This document shows, piece by piece, positions 40,347 through 48,353 of a DNA stretch of 64,000 nt. The stretch spans positions 1 to 64,000 of the forward strand of contig NZ_JAUSZL010000003.1 in NCBI RefSeq assembly GCF_030817535.1. The letters are read 5' to 3'. This DNA comes from Streptomyces sp. V3I8 (lineage in GTDB: Bacteria; Actinomycetota; Actinomycetes; Streptomycetales; Streptomycetaceae). Position 1 is the first letter of the stretch; each line of letters begins with the position of its first letter. A model generated the notes under the pieces. That model was given only the letters and a program-made list of their open reading frames with translations. It was not told the origin of the DNA and made no database searches. The translations under genes and the position numbers were made by a program.

Positions 40347-43300
40347 GTGGCAGACCTGTATCCGAACTACGCTGCTCTGGCCGCTGCCCGCCAGATCGGT
40401 GTGGACTACCGGCTGCTGGTCCGCACCCCGGCGGGCTCGCGGCTGGCGCATCTGGCCATCCACGGTGGCGGCATTGAGCCGGGCACCACTGAGGTCGCGG
40501 ACTACCTGGCCGGGTCGGCCAGCCGCTTCTACAGCTTCGACGCGATGCTCGCCTCGGGCAACGCCGACCTGCACCTGGCCAGCACTGCTTTCGACGAGCC
40601 GCAGGCCCTGGAGCTGGTCTTCGCCAGCGACTTCGTCATCTCCTGGCACGGCGCGGCCGGGGACGAGCCGATCACCTACATCGGCGGCCTGGATACCGAT
40701 ACGGGCACGCGGATCAAGGAGACGCTGGAGCAGGCCGGGTTCGCGGTCGGGGCGACGCCGACGGAGATCGGCGGGAGCAGCCCGGACAACATCGCCAACC
40801 GGGGCGCCCGCGCGGTGGGCGTACAGATCGAGATGACGGCCGCTCTGCGCCAGTCGTTCTTCGAGGACTTCACCCGCGTGGGCCGGGACAGCGGGGCCCG
40901 GACGTCAGATTTTTACACCTATACGACGGCGATACGGACCGCGCTCAACGGGCTGGATGTCCCGGGCAAGGCCCTGGGGGCCGTGTGGCGTGACCGGATT
41001 GCCCGGCCGGTCAAGGGCACGGGCTCGGTCTCCGGCGACTTCGGGATCCCGGCTCTTGCCCCGCTGACCGTGGACGGCATGCCCCTGGACGCGGTCAAGG
41101 ACGCTCTGCGCCTGCAGGTCAACAACCGGCAGGTCAACAGCAGCAGCGGAGAACGGTTCTGGTCGAGCGAGCCACGGGCCAACGGTGACCGGCTGCGTGA
41201 GGTGTACGAGTTCAGCTTGACCTCGGAGAGGCCGGTCAACCGCCTGTCATTCTCTCTGGCGCGGTTCCCTCAGCGGGCCTGGGTGCAGTGGCGTGACCGG
41301 GACGGGGTGTGGCATCCGCTCACGCATGCCCGGACGCGGGCGCCGGTGATGCTGAGCATCATCGACTCGTTGCCCGCGATCATCCCGACCGGCGTGCCGG
41401 ATGACTCCAAGCTGCACCCGCAGCACTTCGGGGCCGGGCACTGGATGCCCCAGCTGGTCGATGTTGCCCCGGTCAACTCCTCCCGGTTCCGGATCATCAT
41501 GACCCGGTTGCCCTCCTCGTCGGCGCCGGTGGGCACGGACGGGCAGCCGGTGCCCTACTCGCTGGGAGTCAGGGACGCGCAGGTGTCCTACCGTGCGGCG
41601 TCCCTGAACGACCTGCCGTGGCTGCCCCAGACGGATGCCGAGTACACCGCGCCGATCACCGGGTCAACCGACCTGCTGGGCTCGCAGATCGAGTACACGG
41701 TGCGGCGCAACCGGGCCTCGAACCTGCTGCCTCCGGCCCAGGGGGTGTGGCGCTGCGCTCCGCAGCCGGTCCCCAACGCCGTGGTCAGCCTGCACCTCGA
41801 TCTGCGGAACGCGGCGGGAAAGCCGCAGGTGATTGACCGGCTGTACGTGGACCCGGTGACCTCGGGCCCCTCGGTCAACCTCTACTACACGGACGACACG
41901 ACTGTCCCCGAGAGATTCGCGCCGTCAAGCACGGCGTTGACCCTGCCGCTGGTGCGCCCGTCGGCCGAGTTGCCCGTGGCGGACGGCGAGGGCGTGCTGT
42001 TTGACCACGTGCGCTCCTACCTGGACGTGGACAACCGGGCCTGCCAGTTCACCCCGTCCAGGGCGTTCCTGCTGGCCATGGTGGTCCACCCGCAGTTCAC
42101 CTCCGACGACCCGGGTCAACACACGGTCCTGGACGCCGGGCAACTGTCGGTCACGTTCTCCGGCGGCCTGCTGATTGTCCGTCTCGGTGACCGTCAGGTC
42201 GAGATGGACCCGGTCACCTTCGGGGTCAACGCCGCAGTTCCCCTGGCAATCGCGTACGACGGCACCCTGTTGACCGTGCGGACGCCGTGGGGGCGCCGGG
42301 AGCAGCAGGACATCCACCTGCCGCTGGACCCGCCGGGGACGCTGCGCCTGGGCGGGCCGCTGACGGGCGAGGGCGGGGCACTGCGGATCCGGAGCCTGCT
42401 CCTGGCCCAGGGCCGGGCGGCCGACGTCGAGACGATCGAGGCGTACTGGGACGACCCGGCCGGGTACGCGATGCCGCCGGGGCTGGATGGCGACGAGACG
42501 CAGCACACGAGCGCCAGCGCGATCCTGCGGATGGACCCCAGCCTGATCACGCCCGGCGTGGAGTCGGTGTGCCCGTGGGGGCTCATCGGCGGCCCGGCGA
42601 TCTGTTACGACACGCAGGTGTGGACGCCGGTGCCGGGCGACTTCACGCTGCGCAAGGGGCTCTTCAAGTTCCGGCCGATCAAGGCCGCGCACGTGAAGAT
42701 GGAGTTCACCAACCTCGCGCCGATCGTGCTGACGCCGTCCCAGGCGATCCCGATCGTGAGGACGAAGCTGTACCCGGCGGACTCCGGCCGGGGGAACATC
42801 GTGGCCCGGTCGGCGGGCGAGGAGTCCGGGGCGCTGCCGACGGGGGCCCGGGTCGCCACGGAGCAGGGGGCGGTGTACCGGTACGTCGATGCCAGGAACG
42901 TGACGGAGGCCGGGCCGTCGGCGGCGTACCTGCCTACGGAGGCGCTGTACGCGCCGGATCCGCTGGACGCGCAGGTGCTGCGCCGCTCGGGCCAGCGCTT
43001 CCCGTATCAGCCGCTGCCGGGTACGACGGCGCCGCGTTTCACGAGCACGGGCGTGCACCACTACCGGGTGGCCGAGCTGGCCATGGACACCAAGGTCGGC
43101 TACACCGTGGCGCTGGCCCAGGTACTCGCCTACGCCTCCGACCCGATCGCGCAGCGGGACACAGAGCAGTACGTGGATCTCTTCCACGACACGGCCTACC
43201 TGTCGGGGTACTCGGACAGCGACCCGAACGGCTGGCGGCACAACGGCGAGGCGATGGTGACGCACGAGCAGCCGCCGTGGCTGGGTACGCGGATCATGTC

Positions 43301-44525
43301 GAAGACACTCGTGTCCAAGCGCCGGGTGCTCGCCGTGCAGTTCGCGGCGCAGGCCTCCGATCCCAAGCAGCTGGCGCGCGACCCCGATTTCGACGACGAG
43401 TCCCTGCACTTCTGGCGGCCGGTGGGCGATGCGACGATCGAGTCGTCGTCGCGGTACTCGGCCTCCATCGGCCGCATGGCCCAGGTGACCCGGGGCCATG
43501 CGTCGTCCTCCTGGGGTGCGCTGGAGCAGCAGTTCCCGACGTGGGGCGACATCGAGGAGTCGGACCCGCTGCCGAACCGGCCGCTGTGGTACGAGGTGGA
43601 GAACTCCACCGTCGAGGCCAGCAACGGCGGCATCGAGTCTCTGCGGCCGGTGACCCCGGCGCCGGGCGGGCGGCTGTACGCGGCGGCCCGCGTCTACACC
43701 GAGGGCCCGCTGGCGCAGCCGCTGCGGCTGCAGCTCGTCAACGGCGACGGCCGGATCCTCGCGGAGGCCGAGCAGGTCATCGACTCGGCGCAGGTCGTGG
43801 AGTGGTACGTCGGCGCGACGATCCGCACCGGCAACCCGGTCGGCATGCCCTCATGGACTTCGGTCGAGGCGCTGGGCTCCTGGGCGCAGGTGGAGGCCGT
43901 CGGCTCCTGGGGCGATGTCTCCCAGGACTGGGGCATCGACAACGTCTACGACGTCCGGGTCCGGCTCGTCCAGGAGGGCACGGCCGGGACCGGGCAGTGG
44001 CTCACGGACTCCCTGGCGATCTACAACGACCCGCTGGTGTGGGAGGTCTCCAGGGACGGCGGCCTGACCTGGCACGAGATGGTCTCGATCCGCAACAACC
44101 CGCGCGGCGTCTTCACGTTTCCTGACCTGGAGCCGACGGACCGCACCGGCGGCACGCAGCTGCGCTGGCGGGTGACCGGCTACTCGGCCGGGCTGTCGAT
44201 CTCCTCCATGGTGCTGCGGCCCTGGTACGCGACGCTCTCGGGCGCGGTGCCCTACCTGGACACGCTGCAGGCGGCCGGGGCGGCGACGTCGCTGGCGGAC
44301 TACTACCCGGCGATCGAGTCCGACCCGCTGTTCCAGGGGTGGCAGCACCCGATCCCGCAGGAGTGGTGGCTGGCGGCCCGCCAGTGGCTCCAACAGACCT
44401 ACCCGCCCACCGGCCCGCTGCCCCCGATCACACTGCCGGAGGCCGTGGCCGAGGGCACCGACGAGGGCAGCCCGCCGTCGGCCGCGCGGCACACCCTGCC
44501 GAACGCCTTCGTCCTCAACCGCTAA
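40347..44525 (+). CDS. Giant tail protein with N-terminal poly-gamma-glutamate hydrolase domain
   Basis: 1392 aa. The first ~190 residues match phage poly-gamma-glutamate hydrolases (PF05908): LYPNYAALAAARQIGVDYRL, IHGGGIEPGT (His39, Glu44), NADLHLASTAFDEP (His76), ISWHGAAGDEP (His101), TYIGGLDTDTG. These zinc enzymes degrade gamma-PGA capsule. The rest contains beta-sandwich modules, including a LamG/concanavalin-like region near 550-700 (FLLAMVVHPQF, IAYDGTLLTVRTPWG). GTG start with GGAGG. Word and codon use up to about 42280 is unlike the remainder. Likely a tail-borne depolymerase/adhesin. Confidence 0.75.
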   Translation: MADLYPNYAALAAARQIGVDYRLLVRTPAGSRLAHLAIHGGGIEPGTTEVADYLAGSASRFYSFDAMLASGNADLHLASTAFDEPQALELVFASDFVISWHGAAGDEPITYIGGLDTDTGTRIKETLEQAGFAVGATPTEIGGSSPDNIANRGARAVGVQIEMTAALRQSFFEDFTRVGRDSGARTSDFYTYTTAIRTALNGLDVPGKALGAVWRDRIARPVKGTGSVSGDFGIPALAPLTVDGMPLDAVKDALRLQVNNRQVNSSSGERFWSSEPRANGDRLREVYEFSLTSERPVNRLSFSLARFPQRAWVQWRDRDGVWHPLTHARTRAPVMLSIIDSLPAIIPTGVPDDSKLHPQHFGAGHWMPQLVDVAPVNSSRFRIIMTRLPSSSAPVGTDGQPVPYSLGVRDAQVSYRAASLNDLPWLPQTDAEYTAPITGSTDLLGSQIEYTVRRNRASNLLPPAQGVWRCAPQPVPNAVVSLHLDLRNAAGKPQVIDRLYVDPVTSGPSVNLYYTDDTTVPERFAPSSTALTLPLVRPSAELPVADGEGVLFDHVRSYLDVDNRACQFTPSRAFLLAMVVHPQFTSDDPGQHTVLDAGQLSVTFSGGLLIVRLGDRQVEMDPVTFGVNAAVPLAIAYDGTLLTVRTPWGRREQQDIHLPLDPPGTLRLGGPLTGEGGALRIRSLLLAQGRAADVETIEAYWDDPAGYAMPPGLDGDETQHTSASAILRMDPSLITPGVESVCPWGLIGGPAICYDTQVWTPVPGDFTLRKGLFKFRPIKAAHVKMEFTNLAPIVLTPSQAIPIVRTKLYPADSGRGNIVARSAGEESGALPTGARVATEQGAVYRYVDARNVTEAGPSAAYLPTEALYAPDPLDAQVLRRSGQRFPYQPLPGTTAPRFTSTGVHHYRVAELAMDTKVGYTVALAQVLAYASDPIAQRDTEQYVDLFHDTAYLSGYSDSDPNGWRHNGEAMVTHEQPPWLGTRIMSKTLVSKRRVLAVQFAAQASDPKQLARDPDFDDESLHFWRPVGDATIESSSRYSASIGRMAQVTRGHASSSWGALEQQFPTWGDIEESDPLPNRPLWYEVENSTVEASNGGIESLRPVTPAPGGRLYAAARVYTEGPLAQPLRLQLVNGDGRILAEAEQVIDSAQVVEWYVGATIRTGNPVGMPSWTSVEALGSWAQVEAVGSWGDVSQDWGIDNVYDVRVRLVQEGTAGTGQWLTDSLAIYNDPLVWEVSRDGGLTWHEMVSIRNNPRGVFTFPDLEPTDRTGGTQLRWRVTGYSAGLSISSMVLRPWYATLSGAVPYLDTLQAAGAATSLADYYPAIESDPLFQGWQHPIPQEWWLAARQWLQQTYPPTGPLPPITLPEAVAEGTDEGSPPSAARHTLPNAFVLNR

Positions 44526-44534
44526 GGAGCACCC

Positions 44535-45317
44535 GTGCGCGCGCACTTCAACCGCCCTCTGACCGACCGGGAGGGCAACCAGATCGACGAGGCCGTGGTG
44601 CGCCTCCTGGTGACGGGCAGCACCACGGAGCTGATCTCCGACATCGTCTACTCCCAGGCGACGGGAAGCCTGACCCGCACCAACCCGTGGAACATCACCA
44701 ACGGCGAGGTCGACTTCTTCCTGGACGCCCCGGCCCGGCTGCAGATCGGGGTGAAGGTCGGCGCCGACCCGGAGGAGTTCTGGGACAACGTCGACGTGCT
44801 CGCGGTGGCCGCCGAGTCGACGCACCCGGGCACCGGGGAGGGCTCCATGTCGATCGGCACCGGCGCCGTGGCCTCCGGCACCGGTGCCATGGCGCTGGGA
44901 GCGGCGACGCTGGCGGACGCGGACGCGGTGACCGTCATCGGATATCAGGCCTCGGGCTCCCAGGCGGGCTCTACGGCCATCGGGGCGCAGGCCTCGTCCA
45001 CGGAGGCCGGAGGGCTGGCGGTCGGCCAGTCAGCGCTCGCCCAGGGCCTGCAGGCGGCTGCTCTGGGCAGCGGTGCGCAGTCCGTGTGGGACCAGGCCAC
45101 CGCCGTTGGCGCGGGCGCCCAGACGACCCGGCCGAACCAGGTAGTCCTGGGCACCGATGTCGACCTGGTCGACATCCCCGGTGCGGCCGTCCTGCACAGC
45201 CCGGACGGGACTCCGTTCCTGCTGCAGGTCGCCGACGACGGCACCCTGTTCACTCAGCAGCTGGCGCCCTACGTGGTCGAGGAGCTGCCGGACGGGCCGC
45301 CGGACGAGATCCTGTAG
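44535..45317 (+). CDS. Tail fibre protein with YadA-head-like repeats (short paralogue)
   Basis: 260 aa. The N-terminal ~95 residues (NRPLTDREGNQIDEAVVRLLV, VDFFLDAPARLQIGVKVG) form a beta domain shared in pattern with the next tail proteins. Residues ~105-205 are tandem YadA-head-like units (MSIGTGAVASGTGAMALG, STAIGAQASSTEAGGLAVG, ATAVGAGAQ), which build left-handed beta-rolls in trimeric adhesins. GTG start nine bases after the previous stop, with GGAG. Likely an adsorption fibre segment. Confidence 0.7.
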   Translation: MRAHFNRPLTDREGNQIDEAVVRLLVTGSTTELISDIVYSQATGSLTRTNPWNITNGEVDFFLDAPARLQIGVKVGADPEEFWDNVDVLAVAAESTHPGTGEGSMSIGTGAVASGTGAMALGAATLADADAVTVIGYQASGSQAGSTAIGAQASSTEAGGLAVGQSALAQGLQAAALGSGAQSVWDQATAVGAGAQTTRPNQVVLGTDVDLVDIPGAAVLHSPDGTPFLLQVADDGTLFTQQLAPYVVEELPDGPPDEIL

Positions 45318-45325
45318 CCACCTCG

Positions 45326-45350
45326 AACTGAGACCCATGGGTCTCACTTT
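45326..45350 (+). terminator. Palindromic terminator-like repeat, copy 3 (hybrid)
   Basis: Same GAGACCCATGGGTCTC core (45330-45345). The left flank CCTCGAACT matches copy 2 at 34.8 kb, the right flank ACTTTT matches copy 1. Nine bases after a stop codon. Confidence 0.7.
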
Positions 45351-45352
45351 TG

Positions 45353-45407
45353 CTGTGCCTGCCTCTCTCTGCGCCGCCAAGGGGTGACGAGAGGGAGGTA
45401 GGCACAG
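45353..45407 (+). promoter_or_regulatory. 18-bp start-associated hairpin sequestering the ribosome site
   Basis: 45353-45370 pairs with 45390-45407 (16 Watson-Crick and two G-U pairs). The 19-base loop holds CCAAGGGGTGA (45377-45387). The right arm contains GGGAGG and touches the GTG start at 45407. Confidence 0.75.
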
Positions 45408-47020
45408 TGGCGCGAGCACACGTGATGCGGCCGATCATCGGCGAGAACGGCGACCTGCTGTACGGGGCCACGGTCACTGTGCGCGAGGCCGGTCTGTCGG
45501 TGCGGCTGGCCCAGGCGCTGTACGCCGGACCGACAGGGGCCGCGCAGCTGTCCAACCCTCACGTCGCCACCAGCGGCTTGATCGACTTCTGGGTCGAGGT
45601 GCCCCAGCGAGTCTCGGTTCTGGTGCAGCGCGATCAGCACTCCGACATCCTGGTCTATCTGGATGCGGGGGCTCCGCCTGAGGAGACCGCCCGCACCGAC
45701 ACCCCGCTGCTCATCACGGGCAGCCAGGTGCCGGGCAACGTGCTCATGGCGGGCAACACCCCAGGTCAGGCCGTGTGGGGGGCGCCGACGATCAACGCGG
45801 GTGTGACCCCGCTGGTGACCGTCCTGAGCGAGGCCTTCGCCCTGGCCCGCGACCCGGCGGGCTGGACGTTCACGCAGGCCGCGAACTCCGCGCGCGACTA
45901 CACCGACGCCGTCCCCGAGGGGCAGGGCTACACGAAGTCGCTGCGCGCCCGGCACACCGGCAACTCTGGCAACTTCGCAGCTGTTTCTCCGGGATTCACC
46001 CTGACCGAGCCGGGCTTCGTCTCGATGTGGCTGCGCCCGAGCCTGACCACCGGCGAGAGTGCCGTCATCGCGGTGACGAACCAGGCCAACGTCAAGACGG
46101 TCCTGCAGACCATCACCACGACCCGGGACTGGGGCTTCTACCGCTTCCCGCTGGCGGCCGGTACGTACAAGTCGGTCTCGGTGGAGTTCCCCGGGGCCGC
46201 GATCTTCACCGGCAGCACCGGGCACGAGATCTGGGTGACCGGCCTCAAGGCCCAGTACGGCGGCTTGGTGCCCGCGCACACCCACTCCGGCGCGGGCGCC
46301 AACTCGGTCCTGCTCGGCCCGGCCGCCGCAGCGGCCGGTGTCAACGCGGTCGCCGTGGGCAGCGCGGCCACCGCCTCCGGCCTCAACTCGGTTGCGTTCG
46401 GCCGCCAGAGCCAGGCGACCGCCGAGGACGCCACGGCGATCGGCCCCGAGGCAAAGGCGGTCGCGGAGGACGCGGTGGCAGTCGGCGTACGGGCGACCGG
46501 CTCGCTGGCCTCCACCGGCTGGACGGCCGTGGGCGCCGAGGCCTACGCCGACGCCAACGAATCCACGGCCATCGGCCACAACGCCAGGGCGTACGGCCTG
46601 CGCAGCGCGGCCGTCGGAGCAAACGCCTACGTCGGCCCCGGCGCGGACAACGCCCTGGCGCTCGGCCAGAACGCGCAGGCCCTGGCGGGCGCCGCCGTGG
46701 CGATCGGCATCAACTCCGTCGTCGCGGCCGGACACACGGCTTCAACAGCCATCGGCGAGTCCGCCTCGACCACCGGCGCGGGCCAGATCATGCTCGGCAG
46801 CGCGAACACCGCCTACCGCATGGTCATCGCGCTCGGGCGTCTCTACGCCGTGGGAGCCGTGAACCTGGGCACCGACGCCACCTCCCGCCTCGGCTTCTAC
46901 GGCAGCGAGGGGACGATCAAGCCCGTGGTGACCGGCTCCGACGGCGGCAACATCGCGCTGCGCAACCTGCTGGCCGCGCTGGCCGGGCTCGGCCTGATCA
47001 CCAACAGCACCACTACCTGA
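45407..47020 (+). CDS. Tail fibre protein with YadA-head-like repeats (long paralogue)
   Basis: 537 aa. N-terminal domain resembles the preceding fibre (MRPIIGENGDLLYGATVTVRE, GLIDFWVEVPQRVSVLV). A beta-sandwich middle (FTLTEPGFVSMWLRP, GFYRFPLAAGTYKSVSVEF) is followed by about ten YadA-head-like units between residues ~310 and 480 (NAVAVGSAATASGLNSVAFG, DATAIGPEAKAVAEDAVAVG). GTG 45407 is chosen because the hairpin and GGGAGG end there; the frame extends upstream. Likely trimeric receptor-binding fibre. Confidence 0.75.
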   Translation: MARAHVMRPIIGENGDLLYGATVTVREAGLSVRLAQALYAGPTGAAQLSNPHVATSGLIDFWVEVPQRVSVLVQRDQHSDILVYLDAGAPPEETARTDTPLLITGSQVPGNVLMAGNTPGQAVWGAPTINAGVTPLVTVLSEAFALARDPAGWTFTQAANSARDYTDAVPEGQGYTKSLRARHTGNSGNFAAVSPGFTLTEPGFVSMWLRPSLTTGESAVIAVTNQANVKTVLQTITTTRDWGFYRFPLAAGTYKSVSVEFPGAAIFTGSTGHEIWVTGLKAQYGGLVPAHTHSGAGANSVLLGPAAAAAGVNAVAVGSAATASGLNSVAFGRQSQATAEDATAIGPEAKAVAEDAVAVGVRATGSLASTGWTAVGAEAYADANESTAIGHNARAYGLRSAAVGANAYVGPGADNALALGQNAQALAGAAVAIGINSVVAAGHTASTAIGESASTTGAGQIMLGSANTAYRMVIALGRLYAVGAVNLGTDATSRLGFYGSEGTIKPVVTGSDGGNIALRNLLAALAGLGLITNSTTT

Positions 47021-47030
47021 GCGGGCGACC

Positions 47031-48344
47031 ATGGGACTGACCTCTGTGCCCGGCCAGGTCTCGGCCGGACCGATCGACGGATACCTGCGCGACGACGCCG
47101 GGGACGGCACCCTGGGCCTGCCCGACCTGTCCCAGGTGCCGTACACGTACGCGCCGCTGCTCGGCGAGGTCGACGCCGGGGCCTCCTGGTCCGTGGACAA
47201 GTTCCGGCTGGGCGGGTTCGCCGCTTTCAAGGGCAGTCCGGACGGGTACGGCGCGCTGCGCTCGGCGGGCGGGCCCCGGGGCGGTGCAGGTATCGCGGTC
47301 AACCCGGCGCCCACCGGGACCAGGGCCACCAGCCCGGACGGCAGCCGGGGCGCGGACTACACCTGGGGGCCGCGCGACTTCGCCATCGCGGTACGCCACC
47401 CGGGTACCGAGGCCTGGGCGCCGGGCAACATCCGGGCCTACGTGGCCTTCACGCAGTCCACGAACAGCGCCGGGATGCGCCTGACCACGGCGGAAGCCGA
47501 GGGGCCCTGGGACGCGGAGCTGGCCGACTCGGCCGCCGTCTCCCTGACCGGTCGGGTCAACCTCTGGGACGGCGCCCCGCACACCTTCCACGTGGCGACG
47601 TTCGGCCAGAACGTGTTCCTCCTGATCGATGAAGTGGTCGGGATCCCGTTCCGGGCGCCGAGGGCCTACAAACGCAACGCGAACGGCACGACCAACCCGG
47701 CCGTCTTCGCCACGATGCCCACCACCGGCGACTACATCGGCTACGACTGCCGGGGCGCGGACAATGCCCTGTGGTCCTGGCAGGCCCTGCAGCCCGCCAG
47801 CGGAGATTTTTTCTACTACGACATGGGCGCGACCGCCGTTCAGACGCCGCCCGTGACGACCAACGGCCTGACCGTGACCTCCTCCGGCGAGGCCTGGACC
47901 GTCTCCGGCACCGCGACGGCGTCCAAGGACGGCGTGCTGCTGGCGGCCAGCGCGATGGCCACCTTCAACGTCGCCCACCCCTACGGGATCCTGGCCACCC
48001 GGTGGGGCACCTCCACCACCGAGGGCGGCCTGGTGTTCCGGCGCCAGGATGCGAACAACTATTTCATGGTGACCGCGAACGGCCTCTGGCGATCCGTCGG
48101 CGGCGTGCTGGGCCGCTTCCAGACCTTCCCCACCCTGCTGGTCCCCGGCGACCATGTGACGGTCCGCAACTGGGCCGACCGGGTCCGAGTCTGGATCAAC
48201 GGGGTGTCCGTGGCCTACTTCCTGGCCTCCGACTTCCCCACCGCCGCAGGCGTCGGCTTCCGCGCGTCCCCTTCCGGCACCAGCCAGTGGCGCTACATCG
48301 CCTACCAGCCCATGGTCTCCGACCCTGTCCTGCCCACCACCTGA
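47031..48344 (+). CDS. Tail adsorption protein with concanavalin/LamG-like domains
   Basis: 437 aa, not named. Two beta-sandwich modules: residues ~60-230 (DFAIAVRHPG, GNIRAYVAFTQSTNS, TFHVATFGQNVFLLIDEVVGIPF) and ~265-430 (GLTVTSSGEAWTVSGTA, GGLVFRRQDANNYFMVTANG, VTVRNWADRVRVWINGVSVAYF), both LamG/concanavalin-like carbohydrate-binding folds. It lies between two YadA-repeat fibres, in the same transcript (10-base gap). Likely host-surface glycan recognition. Confidence 0.65.
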   Translation: MGLTSVPGQVSAGPIDGYLRDDAGDGTLGLPDLSQVPYTYAPLLGEVDAGASWSVDKFRLGGFAAFKGSPDGYGALRSAGGPRGGAGIAVNPAPTGTRATSPDGSRGADYTWGPRDFAIAVRHPGTEAWAPGNIRAYVAFTQSTNSAGMRLTTAEAEGPWDAELADSAAVSLTGRVNLWDGAPHTFHVATFGQNVFLLIDEVVGIPFRAPRAYKRNANGTTNPAVFATMPTTGDYIGYDCRGADNALWSWQALQPASGDFFYYDMGATAVQTPPVTTNGLTVTSSGEAWTVSGTATASKDGVLLAASAMATFNVAHPYGILATRWGTSTTEGGLVFRRQDANNYFMVTANGLWRSVGGVLGRFQTFPTLLVPGDHVTVRNWADRVRVWINGVSVAYFLASDFPTAAGVGFRASPSGTSQWRYIAYQPMVSDPVLPTT

Positions 48345-48353
48345 GAGGCCGTC

